DNA from: Pseudofrankia coriaricola
GTDB taxonomy: Bacteria; Actinomycetota; Actinomycetes; Frankiales; Frankiaceae
DNA: 64,000 nucleotides
Direction: 5' to 3'
NCBI RefSeq assembly: GCF_001854805.1
Contig: NZ_MBLO01000210.1
Span: 124,001-188,000, forward strand
Of the stretch, positions 10,201-19,213 are shown piece after piece. The translations under genes and the position numbers were made by a program. Within the stretch, counting starts at the first letter, position 1; each line of letters opens with the position of its first letter. The notes under the pieces were generated by a model. The model had not been told where the DNA came from. It saw only the letters and a list, made by a program, of their open reading frames with translations, and ran no database searches.

Positions 10201-10534
10201 AGCCGGACCCCCGCCGTCCGCCGGCCGTCCACGACCGGCTTCACCCGAGCGGCGTGGCCTGGCTGTTGCCAGGACGGTGCGCCGCCCACGGCGGCTGCTG
10301 CCGCCAGCGGGATCAGCGTGCGAGCCCGGCGGCCCCGCGTCGAGGCCGCCCGACGCTCCTGTGGACAACGGTCCGCCGTCCACAGAAGTGGCAGGAAGAC
10401 GGGTCAGCCAGGAGGGGCCTCACCGGCCACGGCCCACCCGAACCCGGGGCTCGGCGCGAGACACCAGCCGCCGAGCCGTCACGTCAGGCCGGGCGCAACC
10501 AGTGACCGGGAGTACGGGGAATGTGGCCTCCGCG
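10201..10534. other. Spacer upstream of yraN
   Basis: The 334 bases between the DUF2469 stop and the chosen yraN start hold no separate gene I can support. The part to 10383 could be a translated N-terminal extension of yraN. Confidence 0.4.
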
Positions 10535-10831
10535 CTACAGCTCCGCCTTCGTGAGCTCCTCGACGTTGACGTCCTTGAACGTGACAACCCGGACGTTCTT
10601 CACGAAACGCGCGGGCCGGAACATGTCCCACACCCAGGCGTCCCGCAGCGTCAGCTCGAAGAAGACCTCGCCGTCCGAGGTGTTCCGGACGTCGATCTTG
10701 TACTCGTTGGCGAGGTAGAAGCGGCGTTCGGTCTCGATGACATACGAGAAGAGCCCGACCACGTCCCGGTACTCCCGATAGAGCTGCAGCTCCATCTCGG
10801 TCTCGTACTTCTCGAGGTCCTCGGCGCTCAT
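10535..10831 (-). CDS. DUF2469 family protein
   Basis: A 98-residue actinobacterial protein of unknown function, starting [20 protein letters not shown] and containing [20 protein letters not shown]. The family is nearly always beside rnhB. The ATG overlaps the rnhB stop (ATGA), and GGAG lies about 6 bases upstream. It is acidic and lacks membrane segments or a signal peptide, so it is probably cytoplasmic. Confidence 0.93.
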   Translation of the reverse strand: MSAEDLEKYETEMELQLYREYRDVVGLFSYVIETERRFYLANEYKIDVRNTSDGEVFFELTLRDAWVWDMFRPARFVKNVRVVTFKDVNVEELTKAEL

Positions 10832-11547
10832 ACGGTCTCCGTGTCCTGCCGGCCGGCCACTGCCACGGTCTCCTCCAGCCGCACCGATCGAAAGTCCCCA
10901 CCCTGCGCGACCAGGGACTGGACATTGACATACGACAGGCGGTGCTCCTTGCACGGCCCGTGTAGCGCCAGTGCCGCGGCGTGCGCGGCGGTGACGTATC
11001 CCTTGTGCTGCGCGAAATCGTACTCGCCATAGCGCTCGTGCAGCCGGCACATGATCCGGTCCCGAGTGACCTTGGCGATGACGGAGGCGGCCGCGACGCA
11101 GCCCGCGACCCGGTCGCCCTTTCGCACCGCGAGCGACGGCGCGTCGATCCCAGGGACCGGGAACCCGTCGACGAGCACATATCCCGGCCGTACCGCGAGG
11201 CGCGCCACGGCGCGACGCATCCCGGCGATGTTCATGACGTGCAGCCCGTGCCGATCGATGTCGGCCGCCGGGATCACGACCACGGACCACGCCGACGCCA
11301 CGGCCGTCACGTCGTCATAGACGCGTTCCCTGACCCGCTCGGTCAGCAGCTTGGAGTCGGCGAGGGCACTGAGGCGCCCGGTCCTGCGCGGATCAAGGAT
11401 GACCGCGGCCACCACCAGCGGGCCGGCGCAGGCGCCACGGCCCGCCTCGTCGACGCCGGCCACCGGGCCAAGACCGCGGCGCGCGAGCGCTCGCTCGTAG
11501 CCGAACAGACCGCTGTCGCGCCGGATGACCACGCCCGGGGGCCTCAT
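10828..11547 (-). CDS. rnhB: Ribonuclease HII
   Basis: RNase HII removes ribonucleotides from DNA and RNA-DNA hybrids. The metal-binding acidic residues are seen in [15 protein letters not shown] (D-E), in LADSKLLT and in [19 protein letters not shown] and [10 protein letters not shown] are also typical. I chose ATG at 11547 because it overlaps the lepB stop (ATGA), matching the overlaps of the neighbouring genes; a GTG at 11589 in the same frame would add 14 residues and overlap lepB by 46 bases. The product is 239 residues. Confidence 0.93.
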   Translation of the reverse strand: MRPPGVVIRRDSGLFGYERALARRGLGPVAGVDEAGRGACAGPLVVAAVILDPRRTGRLSALADSKLLTERVRERVYDDVTAVASAWSVVVIPAADIDRHGLHVMNIAGMRRAVARLAVRPGYVLVDGFPVPGIDAPSLAVRKGDRVAGCVAAASVIAKVTRDRIMCRLHERYGEYDFAQHKGYVTAAHAAALALHGPCKEHRLSYVNVQSLVAQGGDFRSVRLEETVAVAGRQDTETV

Positions 11548-12749
11548 CGCGAACGTCGCCACCGCGCCCACCGTCGTCCGTTTCGACACGACGCCCGCCC
11601 GCCGCCCGGCCCGCGGCCCGGCGACAGCCCGCGTCGGCCGCCGCCGGCATGAATGGCGAGTGCGAGCACGCCGACGAGAGGCACCGAAGCGGGCGTTCCG
11701 ACCGGCAGCGACTCATCGCCCTGGGTACCGGGAGTGGCGGTGCCGGTGACGGGACGCGCCGAGCTGGCCGCCGGAATGCCATGGAAGGTGCCGGGAACGG
11801 TGAGGAAACCGAACCGGCTGAGTGGCCAGACGCGCACGAACGCGCGGCCGACGACGGCGCTGGTCGGGATCGTCCCGTTCGCGCGCGAGTCTGACGAGGC
11901 GCCGCGGTGATCGCCCATCACCCACAGCCGGCCATCGGGCACCTTCACCGGGGCGAAGGGCTGGAAGTCGTTCTCGAAGACATACGGCTCGTCGAGCGCC
12001 TTGCCGTTGACCATGACCCGGTTGTCGCTGTCGCAGCAGCTCACGGTGTCGCCACCGACGCCGATGACTCGTTTGATGAAGTCCTTGTCGCTGGGCGCGC
12101 CCAGACCGAGCAGGTTCTGGGTGCCGCGGACGAACCGGCTGAACCCGTTGCTCGGCGGGGCGATCACCGACTCGTGGCTCTGGAAACCGGTCCCGTCCCC
12201 GTTGAACACGACGATGTCGCCGCGGTGGACGTCACGGAAGTGGTAGACGACCTTGTTCACCAGCACCCGGTCGTTGATGAGCAGCGTCCGCTCCATCGAC
12301 TCCGACGGGATCCAGAAGGCCTGTACGAGCAGGGCCTTGATCAGCAGCGCCAGGACGAAGGCGATGAGCACGAGAACGGGCAGCTCGCGCAGGAACGAGC
12401 CGCGCCCGTCCTCGCGGTCGCCGCGCCCGGGCCGCGCGCGCCCGGGGTTCCTGCCCGATCGGCGAAGCCGATCGGGCAGGTCCGCGTCGCGTACCCGCCG
12501 ACCTAGGCGGGTTGTGGGCTTGGCGGAGTCATCGGGCTCGTCGGCGACGCGGTCGCCCTCGGCGTCACCGTCGCCGGCCGCCGGACCGAGGCCGTCGTCG
12601 TCCCAGGCACCGCGGTCCGCGGCTGGCGCGGGCCCGCGCGCGGGCCGTGACCCGCCGGCCGGCGACCGCCCGGAGCCCAGGCCGGCCCCAGCAGGCAACG
12701 CGCCTCCGATATCGGCCGGGTCCGGAGTGCCCTGCTCGGACGAGCTCAC
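11544..12749 (-). CDS. lepB: Signal peptidase I
   Basis: Type I signal peptidase removes signal peptides at the outer face of the membrane. After about 115 charged cytoplasmic residues there is one transmembrane helix ([19 protein letters not shown]), then [10 protein letters not shown] with the catalytic Ser and [14 protein letters not shown] with the catalytic Lys, then the family box [12 protein letters not shown] second hydrophobic stretch near residue 360 ([12 protein letters not shown]) is followed by a basic tail. The GTG start has GAGGTGG 5 bases upstream. A family A repeat encodes residues 89-102 in the cytoplasmic N-terminus. The gene is next to rplS, the usual actinobacterial place. 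Confidence 0.95.
   Translation of the reverse strand: MSSSEQGTPDPADIGGALPAGAGLGSGRSPAGGSRPARGPAPAADRGAWDDDGLGPAAGDGDAEGDRVADEPDDSAKPTTRLGRRVRDADLPDRLRRSGRNPGRARPGRGDREDGRGSFLRELPVLVLIAFVLALLIKALLVQAFWIPSESMERTLLINDRVLVNKVVYHFRDVHRGDIVVFNGDGTGFQSHESVIAPPSNGFSRFVRGTQNLLGLGAPSDKDFIKRVIGVGGDTVSCCDSDNRVMVNGKALDEPYVFENDFQPFAPVKVPDGRLWVMGDHRGASSDSRANGTIPTSAVVGRAFVRVWPLSRFGFLTVPGTFHGIPAASSARPVTGTATPGTQGDESLPVGTPASVPLVGVLALAIHAGGGRRGLSPGRGPGGGRASCRNGRRWARWRRSR
12444..12482. repeat. Family A element inside lepB
   Basis: A full copy with a perfect 14-bp stem: 12450-12463 (CCTGCCCGATCGGC) pairs with 12467-12480 around a GAA loop. In the lepB frame it codes [14 protein letters not shown]. It lies in the disordered cytoplasmic segment before the membrane helix. 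Confidence 0.9.
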
Positions 12750-13187
12750 TACGCCACCTCACGTTGTGATCCTCGGCGGGGCCGGGACCCCGGCGCCTCG
12801 CCAGGCAGGCCCGTGACCACACGATGTCGACCAGCCGGGGTATTCGAGTTCCCGAGCGCGGCAGCCGTTATCCCCGCCTGCCGGCGCTCGGTCACGACCC
12901 GTCTATCTTCGTCCATCCGCCCGGAGCACGCCCGCACGCACCCATCCCCGCCACGCCGAGCATGGGCGGACGTTGTTCAGAGTCGTCCGGTCTTGGAGCG
13001 GGTGACGCAGCCCCAGCACCTGGTGCGAGCAGAGCACCAGCGTCCGGGCCGGCTCGGAGCAACCGGGCGGGGACACATCCCGCGCCCGGTATCCGCGCGC
13101 CTGAAGGCGCCGGCCTAACGCCTTCCGCGCTTCCGACCTCACACAGGCCGCGCGCTCAGCGCCCGACCGGGGTTCCACCAAGACAGA
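12750..13187. other. Upstream part of the rplS-lepB spacer
   Basis: No gene is supported in this 438-base stretch; open frames here lack ribosome binding sites and family features. It must hold the lepB promoter, but I could not pick one with confidence. Confidence 0.4.
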
Positions 13188-13334
13188 TGACAGGACCCGC
13201 CGGATCGGCGGAACCCGGTCCCTACCGGATCGGCGGAACCCGCGGTTCCTGCCGGATCGCGGAGCGATCTGGGAGGTCTGCTGGGAGGCTTCTGGCGGGT
13301 GTCTGCTGGGAGGTCAGCGATCTGAGGTCAGACT
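13188..13334. repeat. Cluster of family A elements downstream of rplS
   Basis: Partial units GGATCGGCGGAACCCGGTCC are followed by a full unit at 13244-13279 (GGTTCCTGCCGGATCG, CGGAGCGATCTGGGAGGTC) and then by repeats of the tail CTGCTGGGAGG. The same head-repeat plus tail-repeat structure occurs after ffh and near coaD. Confidence 0.85.
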
Positions 13335-13353
13335 CAGCGCGCGCTGGCGCGCT

Positions 13354-13382
13354 TGTGGCGAAGCGCTTCGCGCTTCGCCACA
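13354..13382 (-). terminator. rplS terminator hairpin
   Basis: Bases 13354-13365 (TGTGGCGAAGCG) pair perfectly with 13371-13382 around a CTTCG loop, 12 bp, starting 8 bases after the rplS stop. A second short hairpin GCGCGC-TG-GCGCGC follows at 13338-13351. There is no clear T-run. Confidence 0.65.
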
Positions 13383-13389
13383 GTCCGCC

Positions 13390-13731
13390 TTACCGCTTCT
13401 CCTTGATCTTAGCGGCCTTGCCGCGCAGGTCGCGCAGGTAGTACAGCTTGGCCCGGCGGACGGCACCGCGGGTCACGATCTCGATCTTCGAAACGATCGG
13501 GCTGTGCACCGGGAAGGTGCGCTCCACACCGACGCCGAAGCTGACCTTGCGGACGGTGAACGTCTCCCGCAGTCCATCGCCCTGCCGGCGGACCACGACG
13601 CCCTGGAAGACCTGGATGCGCTGGCGGCTTCCCTCGACCACGCGCACGTGGACCTTGAGGGTGTCGCCCGGCCAGAACTCGGGCACGTCGGTCCTCAGCG
13701 ACTCGGCGTCGAGGCTGTCCAGGGTTTGCAT
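13390..13731 (-). CDS. rplS: 50S ribosomal protein L19
   Basis: L19 sits at the 30S-50S interface. The 113-residue protein shows the family motifs [44 protein letters not shown] and [21 protein letters not shown] at 13731 has GAGGAAG 8 bases upstream. It lies between trmD (upstream) and lepB (downstream), the usual actinobacterial order. Confidence 0.97.
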   Translation of the reverse strand: MQTLDSLDAESLRTDVPEFWPGDTLKVHVRVVEGSRQRIQVFQGVVVRRQGDGLRETFTVRKVSFGVGVERTFPVHSPIVSKIEIVTRGAVRRAKLYYLRDLRGKAAKIKEKR

Positions 13732-14088
13732 GGCAGTCGCTTCCTCAGTGGTGGCAGTTGGTCCTAGGCATCGCTTGGTCCGTGGCGACACCGGTCTGTG
13801 CCGACCGGCGGGCCTGACGCCGGACCAGGAACTGATCCGGACCTCTCAGATCGGCTTCGCCGACCCGAGAGGAACGCCGAGGGTCCTCGCGGCGAGCCGC
13901 GCCTAAGGCGGCGAACTCGTCACGATCATCAAGGCCGGGCACCCGACTGGGCCGGAACCTGGCGCGCTGTGTCAAGCACGCGTCAGGTCGCCGACGCCGA
14001 GACCCGGCCGAGCCGGCCACGGACCGGCGGACACTGCATCCTACTGTGCCACACGACCGGCCCGTCGCATCGCGGCGGGCCACCACGA
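13732..14088. other. trmD-rplS spacer
   Basis: This 357-base spacer holds one family A element (13839-13877) and no gene that I can support. Confidence 0.5.
13839..13877. repeat. Family A element in the trmD-rplS spacer
   Basis: In reverse orientation it reads GGCGTTCCTCTCGGGTCGGC, GAAGCCGATCTGAGAGGTCC. The change TCCC to TCTC in one arm is matched by a compensating change in the other (GGGA to GAGA), so pairing is kept. Confidence 0.85.
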
Positions 14089-14952
14089 TCACTCGGCCCG
14101 TGAGGCCGTGTCGCGGGGGACGGTGTCCCGTGGCGCGGCGTCGACCGCCGTCCGGAGAGGTTCGTCCGGTTCGGCCGACTCCGCGACGGCGCTGGCCGCG
14201 CCGGCCGGCGGATGCGACTCCCTCGCCAGAGCCTGGGCGACGACCAACCGGTCACGGTCGTCGAGCTCGAGCGACGTGAGCAGGTCCGGACGGCGCTGGG
14301 CGGTCCGGCGCAACGCCTGCTCACGCCGCCATCGGGCTATCGCGCCGTGGTCGCCGGAAAGCAGCACGTCCGGGACCCGATGCCCCGCCCACTCGGGTGG
14401 ACGGGTGTAAACCGGCCCCTCGAGCAACCCGTGTGCGAACGAGTCGTCCGTGACCGATTCGGCGTTGCCGACGGCGCCGGGCAGCAGCCGGGTGATTGCC
14501 TCGAGCATGACGAGCGTCGCGACCTCTCCGCCGGAGAGCACATAGTCGCCGATGGAGACCTCGTCATCGGCCCAGGCATCGACGATGCGGGCGTCGATGC
14601 CCTCGTATCGGCCGCAGCAGAAGACCAGCCAGGGCTCGGCGGCCAGCTCGGCCGCGTAGGCCTGGGTGAAGGGACGCCCGGCCGGAGTCGGGACGATCAC
14701 ACGCGGCCGCGGCGCGGGCCCGCCCGAGCCCGCGATCGAGCGCAGCGCCGCGTCCCACGGCTCGGGGCGCATGACCATGCCTGGCCCGCCGCCGTAAGGC
14801 GTGTCGTCGACGGTCCGGTGCCGGTCGGTCGCCCAGTCCCTCAGGTCGCGGGTGTGGATCTCCACCATGCCGCGGTCGCGGGCCTTGCCGAGCAGCGAGA
14901 GACGCAGGGGCTCCAGATAGGCCGGGAAGATCGTGAGCACGTCCACCCGCAT
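14089..14952 (-). CDS. trmD: tRNA (guanine-N1)-methyltransferase
   Basis: TrmD methylates G37 of tRNAs that read CNN codons, preventing frameshifts. The SPOUT-fold core is present: MRVDVLTIFPAYLEPL, DDTPYGGGPGMVM, CGRYEGIDAR, IGDYVLSGGE and the trefoil-knot region. The 287-residue protein has about 45 extra Ala/Pro/Arg-rich residues at the C-terminus. ATG at 14952 has AAGGAGGG 9 bases upstream. It is downstream of rimM on the same strand. Confidence 0.96.
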   Translation of the reverse strand: MRVDVLTIFPAYLEPLRLSLLGKARDRGMVEIHTRDLRDWATDRHRTVDDTPYGGGPGMVMRPEPWDAALRSIAGSGGPAPRPRVIVPTPAGRPFTQAYAAELAAEPWLVFCCGRYEGIDARIVDAWADDEVSIGDYVLSGGEVATLVMLEAITRLLPGAVGNAESVTDDSFAHGLLEGPVYTRPPEWAGHRVPDVLLSGDHGAIARWRREQALRRTAQRRPDLLTSLELDDRDRLVVAQALARESHPPAGAASAVAESAEPDEPLRTAVDAAPRDTVPRDTASRAE

Positions 14953-15070
14953 GCCGGGTATCCCTCCTTCCCACCAGCGGCTGGGCCGAAGGAGGCCGCA
15001 AGGATGCTCTTCCTTCATGCCTCCGGAGGGCGTTGAGCCACGCGGAGGGCCCCGGCTACGCGGCCTGCCG

Positions 15071-15607
15071 TCAGCCGAGATCCAGCAGGCCAGGCGGGGC
15101 GTCCACGACGATCCGGCCGCCGGCCCGGTCAACGGTGGGGACGATGTCGTGGACGAACGGCACGAGGTGCTCGCCGCCGTCAGGCTTGCCGATCGCCAGC
15201 AACTCGCCGGCCGCGGTGTGCACGATGTCGGTCACCTCGCCGAGCGGGCTCCCATCCGGGGTAACGGCCCGCAGGCCGACCAGGTCACGGTCCCACCAGA
15301 ATTCGCCGTCATCGTCCGGCTCATCCGGGTCCGCCGCGTCGCCTGCCTGATCCGCGTCGATCGTGAGCACAGTCCCACGCAGTGCCTCGGCCGCGTTCCG
15401 GTCGGCCACGCCCTCGAAGCGCAGGAGGAGCCGCCCGGAGTGCCACCGCGACTCGGCGATCACCAGGTCCGGCCCATCACCGGACCGGTCGAACCGGGCA
15501 CCGACGGTGAACCGGCGCTCGGGCACGTCGGTCCGGACGTCGATGGTCACGTCGCCGCGAACGCCGTGCGCCTTCCCGACCCGTCCCACAACGATCGCGT
15601 CACCCAT
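15071..15607 (-). CDS. rimM: Ribosome maturation factor RimM
   Basis: RimM helps 30S assembly by binding S19. The N-terminal RimM domain (VGRVGKAHGVRGDVTI) and the C-terminal PRC-barrel (WDRDLVGLRAVTPDG, LGEVTDIVHTAAGELL) are both present in 178 residues. An acidic loop, residues 90-101, separates them. It is encoded with khpA and rpsP upstream and trmD downstream. Confidence 0.95.
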   Translation of the reverse strand: MGDAIVVGRVGKAHGVRGDVTIDVRTDVPERRFTVGARFDRSGDGPDLVIAESRWHSGRLLLRFEGVADRNAAEALRGTVLTIDADQAGDAADPDEPDDDGEFWWDRDLVGLRAVTPDGSPLGEVTDIVHTAAGELLAIGKPDGGEHLVPFVHDIVPTVDRAGGRIVVDAPPGLLDLG

Positions 15608-15673
15608 GGCCGGCCCGCATGCCTACCCGCGCTGGCCGAAGCACTTTCCCCGCCGGCCCGCTCACGCGGATCT

Positions 15674-15755
15674 GGACCTCCCGGCAGGCCTCCCAGACCA
15701 CTGACCCACCAGGTCGCCGACCCGGCAGGAACCCGGTCGCCGGTCTGGGAGGAGC
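15674..15755. repeat. Family A elements in the khpA-rimM spacer
   Basis: Two tail units (CCTCCCGGCAGG, CCTCCCAGACC) precede GGTCGCCGACCCGGCAGGAA and CCGGTCTGGGAGG. It is a rearranged, partly palindromic pair of copies in the 190-base gap between khpA and rimM. Confidence 0.7.
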
Positions 15756-15796
15756 CACGAGGGATTGCCCGCGGTGAGCAAGGCCCACCGCCCACC

Positions 15797-16030
15797 TCAC
15801 CGGTCGACGTCGACGACGTCGACACGCAGCCCGCGACCGCCGACGCCGGCCATGACGGTACGCAACGCCTTGGCGGTCCGGCCACGCCGACCGATCACTT
15901 TCCCGAGGTCGTCGGGATGCACCCGGACCTCGAGGGTGCGGCCGCGTCGGTTCGACAGCAGGTCCACTCGGACGTCCTCCGGGTGGTCGACGATCCCTCG
16001 AACGAGGTGTTCGAGCGCCGATTCGAGCAC
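15797..16030 (-). CDS. khpA: KH-domain RNA-binding protein KhpA
   Basis: A 77-residue single KH-domain protein; relatives bind many RNAs with a KhpB partner and affect cell-envelope growth. The KH signature is VIGRRGRTAKALRTVM, with GRRG as the GxxG loop. The GTG start directly follows the rpsP stop with no gap, so the two are probably co-translated. The position between rpsP and rimM is standard in Gram-positive bacteria. Confidence 0.93.
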   Translation of the reverse strand: MLESALEHLVRGIVDHPEDVRVDLLSNRRGRTLEVRVHPDDLGKVIGRRGRTAKALRTVMAGVGGRGLRVDVVDVDR

Positions 16031-16456
16031 CTACTGCCCCGCGGCCGGCGTCTCGTCGCCTTCGGCGGCGGGCTTGCTCTTCTTCTTCGGCGTGGTGGCC
16101 GGCTTCTCCTCGAGACCGGCGGCCTCGCGCGCCGCGGCCTGGAAGACCTCGCGCCGGTCGACCTTGGGAGCCGCGACCTTCATCGGCTCGGGCGCCGGCA
16201 GGCCCTTGAACTTCTGCCAGTCACCGGTGACCTTGAGCAGGACAAGCACCGGGTCGGTCGGCTGCGCGCCGACGGACAGCCAATGGGCGGCCCGCTCGCC
16301 ATCCACGATGATGGTGCTGGGGTCGTCCTTCGGGTGGTACTGGCCGATGGCCTCGATGACCCGGCCGTCCCGCTTGGTGCGGGCGTCGGCGACGACGATG
16401 CGGTAGTGCGGCTCACGCATCTTGCCGGTGCGCTGCAGCTTGATCTTGGTTGCCAC
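16031..16456 (-). CDS. rpsP: 30S ribosomal protein S16
   Basis: S16 is an early-binding 30S protein. The N-terminal domain is typical ([35 protein letters not shown]). The 141 residues include a long Lys/Glu/Ala tail of about 55 residues with [11 protein letters not shown], seen in many actinobacterial S16 proteins. I chose GTG at 16456 from the family N-terminus; the nearest GGAG is about 13 bases upstream, longer than usual. Confidence 0.94.
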   Translation of the reverse strand: MATKIKLQRTGKMREPHYRIVVADARTKRDGRVIEAIGQYHPKDDPSTIIVDGERAAHWLSVGAQPTDPVLVLLKVTGDWQKFKGLPAPEPMKVAAPKVDRREVFQAAAREAAGLEEKPATTPKKKSKPAAEGDETPAAGQ

Positions 16457-16773
16457 GGTTGTTGAAAAGCTCCATTGCTTGAGGGCCACGCGGAGGCGCG
16501 GCACCGGGGTGGGGGGATGATCCTCCCCCGAAGTCTGCGTACTGGCCCGCCGGCCCGTCACGTCGACGCTGACGGGCGTGGGCTCGTGCGCCCCTACAGT
16601 TTGCCAGATCGTCTCCGCGGCTGGACGCCCGCCACCCGTCACGACCGACCCGGCCGGCTTCCCGGCCCGGAAGGCGTAGGCCCAGCCATGCGGACCGATC
16701 CCTGACAGCGTATGCCGGGCGCCGAGCCCTGAGCCCGCCGAACCCTGAGCCGGTGGCACCGAGCGCGGCCGTC
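16457..16773. other. ffh-rpsP spacer
   Basis: I see no gene in these 317 bases. The promoter of the rpsP-khpA-rimM-trmD genes is presumably here. Confidence 0.45.
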
Positions 16774-18345
16774 CTAGCGACCGCGGCGTCCGGGCTGGTT
16801 GAAGGCGCCGGGCTTGAGCAGGGCGGACAGGTCGACGTCCCCCACCCCCGCGGGCGGCATGCCGCCCGGCAGTCCGTCGACGCCGGGGGGCCCGCTCACG
16901 CGACCGCCGCCGGCCTGCTTGGACTTGGCCTGTGCCGCCTGCGCGGCGCGCGCCGCGGGGTTGCCCTTCTTGCTTGCGCCCTTGCCCTTCTTCGGCGCCT
17001 TACGAGCCTGTGCCGCCTTCCCCCGCCCCATTCCCGGGATGCCAGCGCCGTTCGCGAGCTGACGCATCATCTTGCGCGCCTCGCCGAACCGGTCCAGCAG
17101 CTGGTTGACCTCGGTGACAGTGACCCCGGATCCTCGGGCCACCCGCTCCTTGCGGCTCTTCTGCAGGATGCTCGGGTCGCTCCGCTCGCCCGGCGTCATC
17201 GACCGGATGATCGCGACGACCCGGTCGACGTCCCGATCGTCGATCTGGGACAGCTGATCCTTCATCTGGCCCATGCCGGGCAGCATTCCGAGCAGGTTGC
17301 CGATCGGCCCCAGCCGGCGGACGGCCAGCATCTGGTTGAGGAAGTCCTCGAGGGTGAACTCCGACGCGGCCATCTTCCGCGCCATCTCTTCGGCCTCGTC
17401 CTGATCGAAGGCCTGCTCGGCCTGCTCGATCAGGGTGAGGACGTCACCCATGCCCAGGATGCGCGACGCCATCCGCTCCGGGTGGAAGACGTCGAAGTCC
17501 GCGAGCGCCTCGCCGGTGGACGCGAACATGATCGGCCGACCGGTGACGTGCGCGACCGACAGCGCGGCGCCGCCGCGGGCATCACCGTCGAGCTTCGTGA
17601 GCACGACACCGCTGAAGCCGACTCCGTCGAGGAACGCCAGCGCCGTGGTGACGGCGTCCTGGCCGACCATCGCGTCGACGACGAAGAGGATCTCGTCCGG
17701 GTCGACGGCGTCGCGGATGTCGGCCGCCTGTCGCATCATCTCCTCGTCGATGCCGAGGCGGCCGGCGGTGTCGACGACGACCACGTCGTGGACCTGCCGG
17801 CGGGCGTGGGCGATGGCGTCGCGGGCGACCGCGACCGGGTCACCGACACCGTTGCCCGGCTCGGGGGCGAACACCTCGACGCCAGCCCTCGACCCGACGA
17901 CCTGCAGCTGGTTCACCGCGTTCGGGCGCTGCAGGTCGGCGGCCACCAGCAGCGGCGTGTGCCCCTGCTTCTTCAGCCACGTGCCGAGCTTGCCGGCGAG
18001 CGTCGTCTTACCAGTGCCCTGCAGACCGGCGAGCAGAATCACCGTCGGCGGCGTCTTGGCCATCCGCAGCGTCGTGGTGCCGCCGCCGAGGATGCCGACG
18101 AGCTCCTCGTTGACGATCTTGATGACCTGCTGGGCCGGGTTCAGCGCCTGGCTGACCGCGACACCGCGGGCACGCTCCTTGACCGCCGCGACGAACGCGC
18201 GGACGACCGGTAGCGCGACGTCGGCCTCGAGCAGCGCGACCCGGATCTCCCGCGCGGTGGCGTCGATGTCCGCCTCGGACAGCCGACCCCGGCCGCGCAG
18301 CGACTTGAAGACCGTGTCGAGCCGGCTGGACAGGGTGTCGAACAC
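16774..18345 (-). CDS. ffh: Signal recognition particle protein Ffh
   Basis: Ffh with 4.5S RNA brings ribosomes making membrane proteins to FtsY. The N and G domains span about residues 1-295: G1 [26 protein letters not shown] (G3), [10 protein letters not shown] (G4). The methionine-rich M domain follows ([38 protein letters not shown]). After residue 445 comes a Lys/Gly/Pro tail. I chose GTG at 18345 because GGAGAG lies 5 bases upstream and the protein then starts [14 protein letters not shown] as in the family; 523 residues. Confidence 0.96.
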   Translation of the reverse strand: MFDTLSSRLDTVFKSLRGRGRLSEADIDATAREIRVALLEADVALPVVRAFVAAVKERARGVAVSQALNPAQQVIKIVNEELVGILGGGTTTLRMAKTPPTVILLAGLQGTGKTTLAGKLGTWLKKQGHTPLLVAADLQRPNAVNQLQVVGSRAGVEVFAPEPGNGVGDPVAVARDAIAHARRQVHDVVVVDTAGRLGIDEEMMRQAADIRDAVDPDEILFVVDAMVGQDAVTTALAFLDGVGFSGVVLTKLDGDARGGAALSVAHVTGRPIMFASTGEALADFDVFHPERMASRILGMGDVLTLIEQAEQAFDQDEAEEMARKMAASEFTLEDFLNQMLAVRRLGPIGNLLGMLPGMGQMKDQLSQIDDRDVDRVVAIIRSMTPGERSDPSILQKSRKERVARGSGVTVTEVNQLLDRFGEARKMMRQLANGAGIPGMGRGKAAQARKAPKKGKGASKKGNPAARAAQAAQAKSKQAGGGRVSGPPGVDGLPGGMPPAGVGDVDLSALLKPGAFNQPGRRGR

Positions 18346-19213
18346 GCGCACTCTCCGGGATCGCTGGCCTGTGGTGGGAGGGGCCCGTCCGCGCGGCCAC
18401 CGGCCGGCCCGACCACCCCGACGAGCCGCCGACCGCCACCACATCGGGCGAACGCGACTCGGCGGAAGAATCGCTTACCACGCCCCGGGCAGCATTGGAA
18501 CGGACAGTCCTAGGGTACGCATTCGGACCGGCCCCCGCCCCAAGGGTGAACCCAAACGCCGTCGCATCGTCATAGGCCTCGATCCGGAACCACGTGTGAG
18601 CAGAGTCCTGCCGGATCGGCGACAGGGTCCCTACCGGATCCGGGTCCCTGCCCGATTGGCGACAGGGTCCCTGCCGGATCGCGAAGCCGGGGTTCCTGCC
18701 GGATCGCGAAGCGATCTGGGAGGTCTGCTGGGAGGTCTGCTGGGAGGTAAGCGATCGGGGAGGTCTGGGAGCCGATCTGGGAGGTTAGCGATCTGGGGAG
18801 GTCAGGCTCAGCGCCCGCCCGCCAGGCTGGCGCGAAGCGCCAAGCCGCGGCGCCAGCCGGTCCGGCGAGGCATGCCGCACGGACTCGGGCAGGCGATGAC
18901 CGCCAGCCGGGTCCGCCCTCTCCGTTGAGGAGGGCGGGACACCTCGCCGGACGCTGGCTTCCCCGGCCGGACCTCGCCAGTGGGGACCCTCGCGGACGTG
19001 CGTGGCGCGGTCAGCGGGCCAAAGAAGACCGCCCGAAGATGCTAGATCGAGCCCGGGGCCGAAATAAAGACCTGGGGGCAACTTGGTGTGTCTCAGGCCA
19101 CATCCGGACTTCGCGGCCGCCCCCGCCACCCTGTGGGCTCATCGGCCGGCAGCGGAGAACCGACACGAAAGACACCATCCGGCCGGCCGGCCTACGAGGC
19201 CGCGCGAGGCAGG
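18346..19213. other. Large ftsY-ffh spacer
   Basis: The 868 bases hold no supported gene. The only clear content is the family A cluster at 18602-18810. Such a long gap is unusual between SRP genes in this compact region. Confidence 0.5.
18602..18810. repeat. Largest cluster of family A elements
   Basis: About five head units (TCCTGCCGGATCGGCGACAG, TCCCTACCGGATCC, TCCCTGCCCGATTGGCGACA and two GCGAAGC types) are followed by a full palindrome at 18691-18725 and then by four to five tail units of the form CTGGGAGGT. Direct duplication of parts of the element is evident. Confidence 0.88.

Noticed and set aside
13188-13334. Family A clusters explained simply as transcription terminators
   Set aside because: Some copies may serve as hairpins after genes, but others lie inside coding sequence, and rplS already has its own hairpin at 13354-13382.
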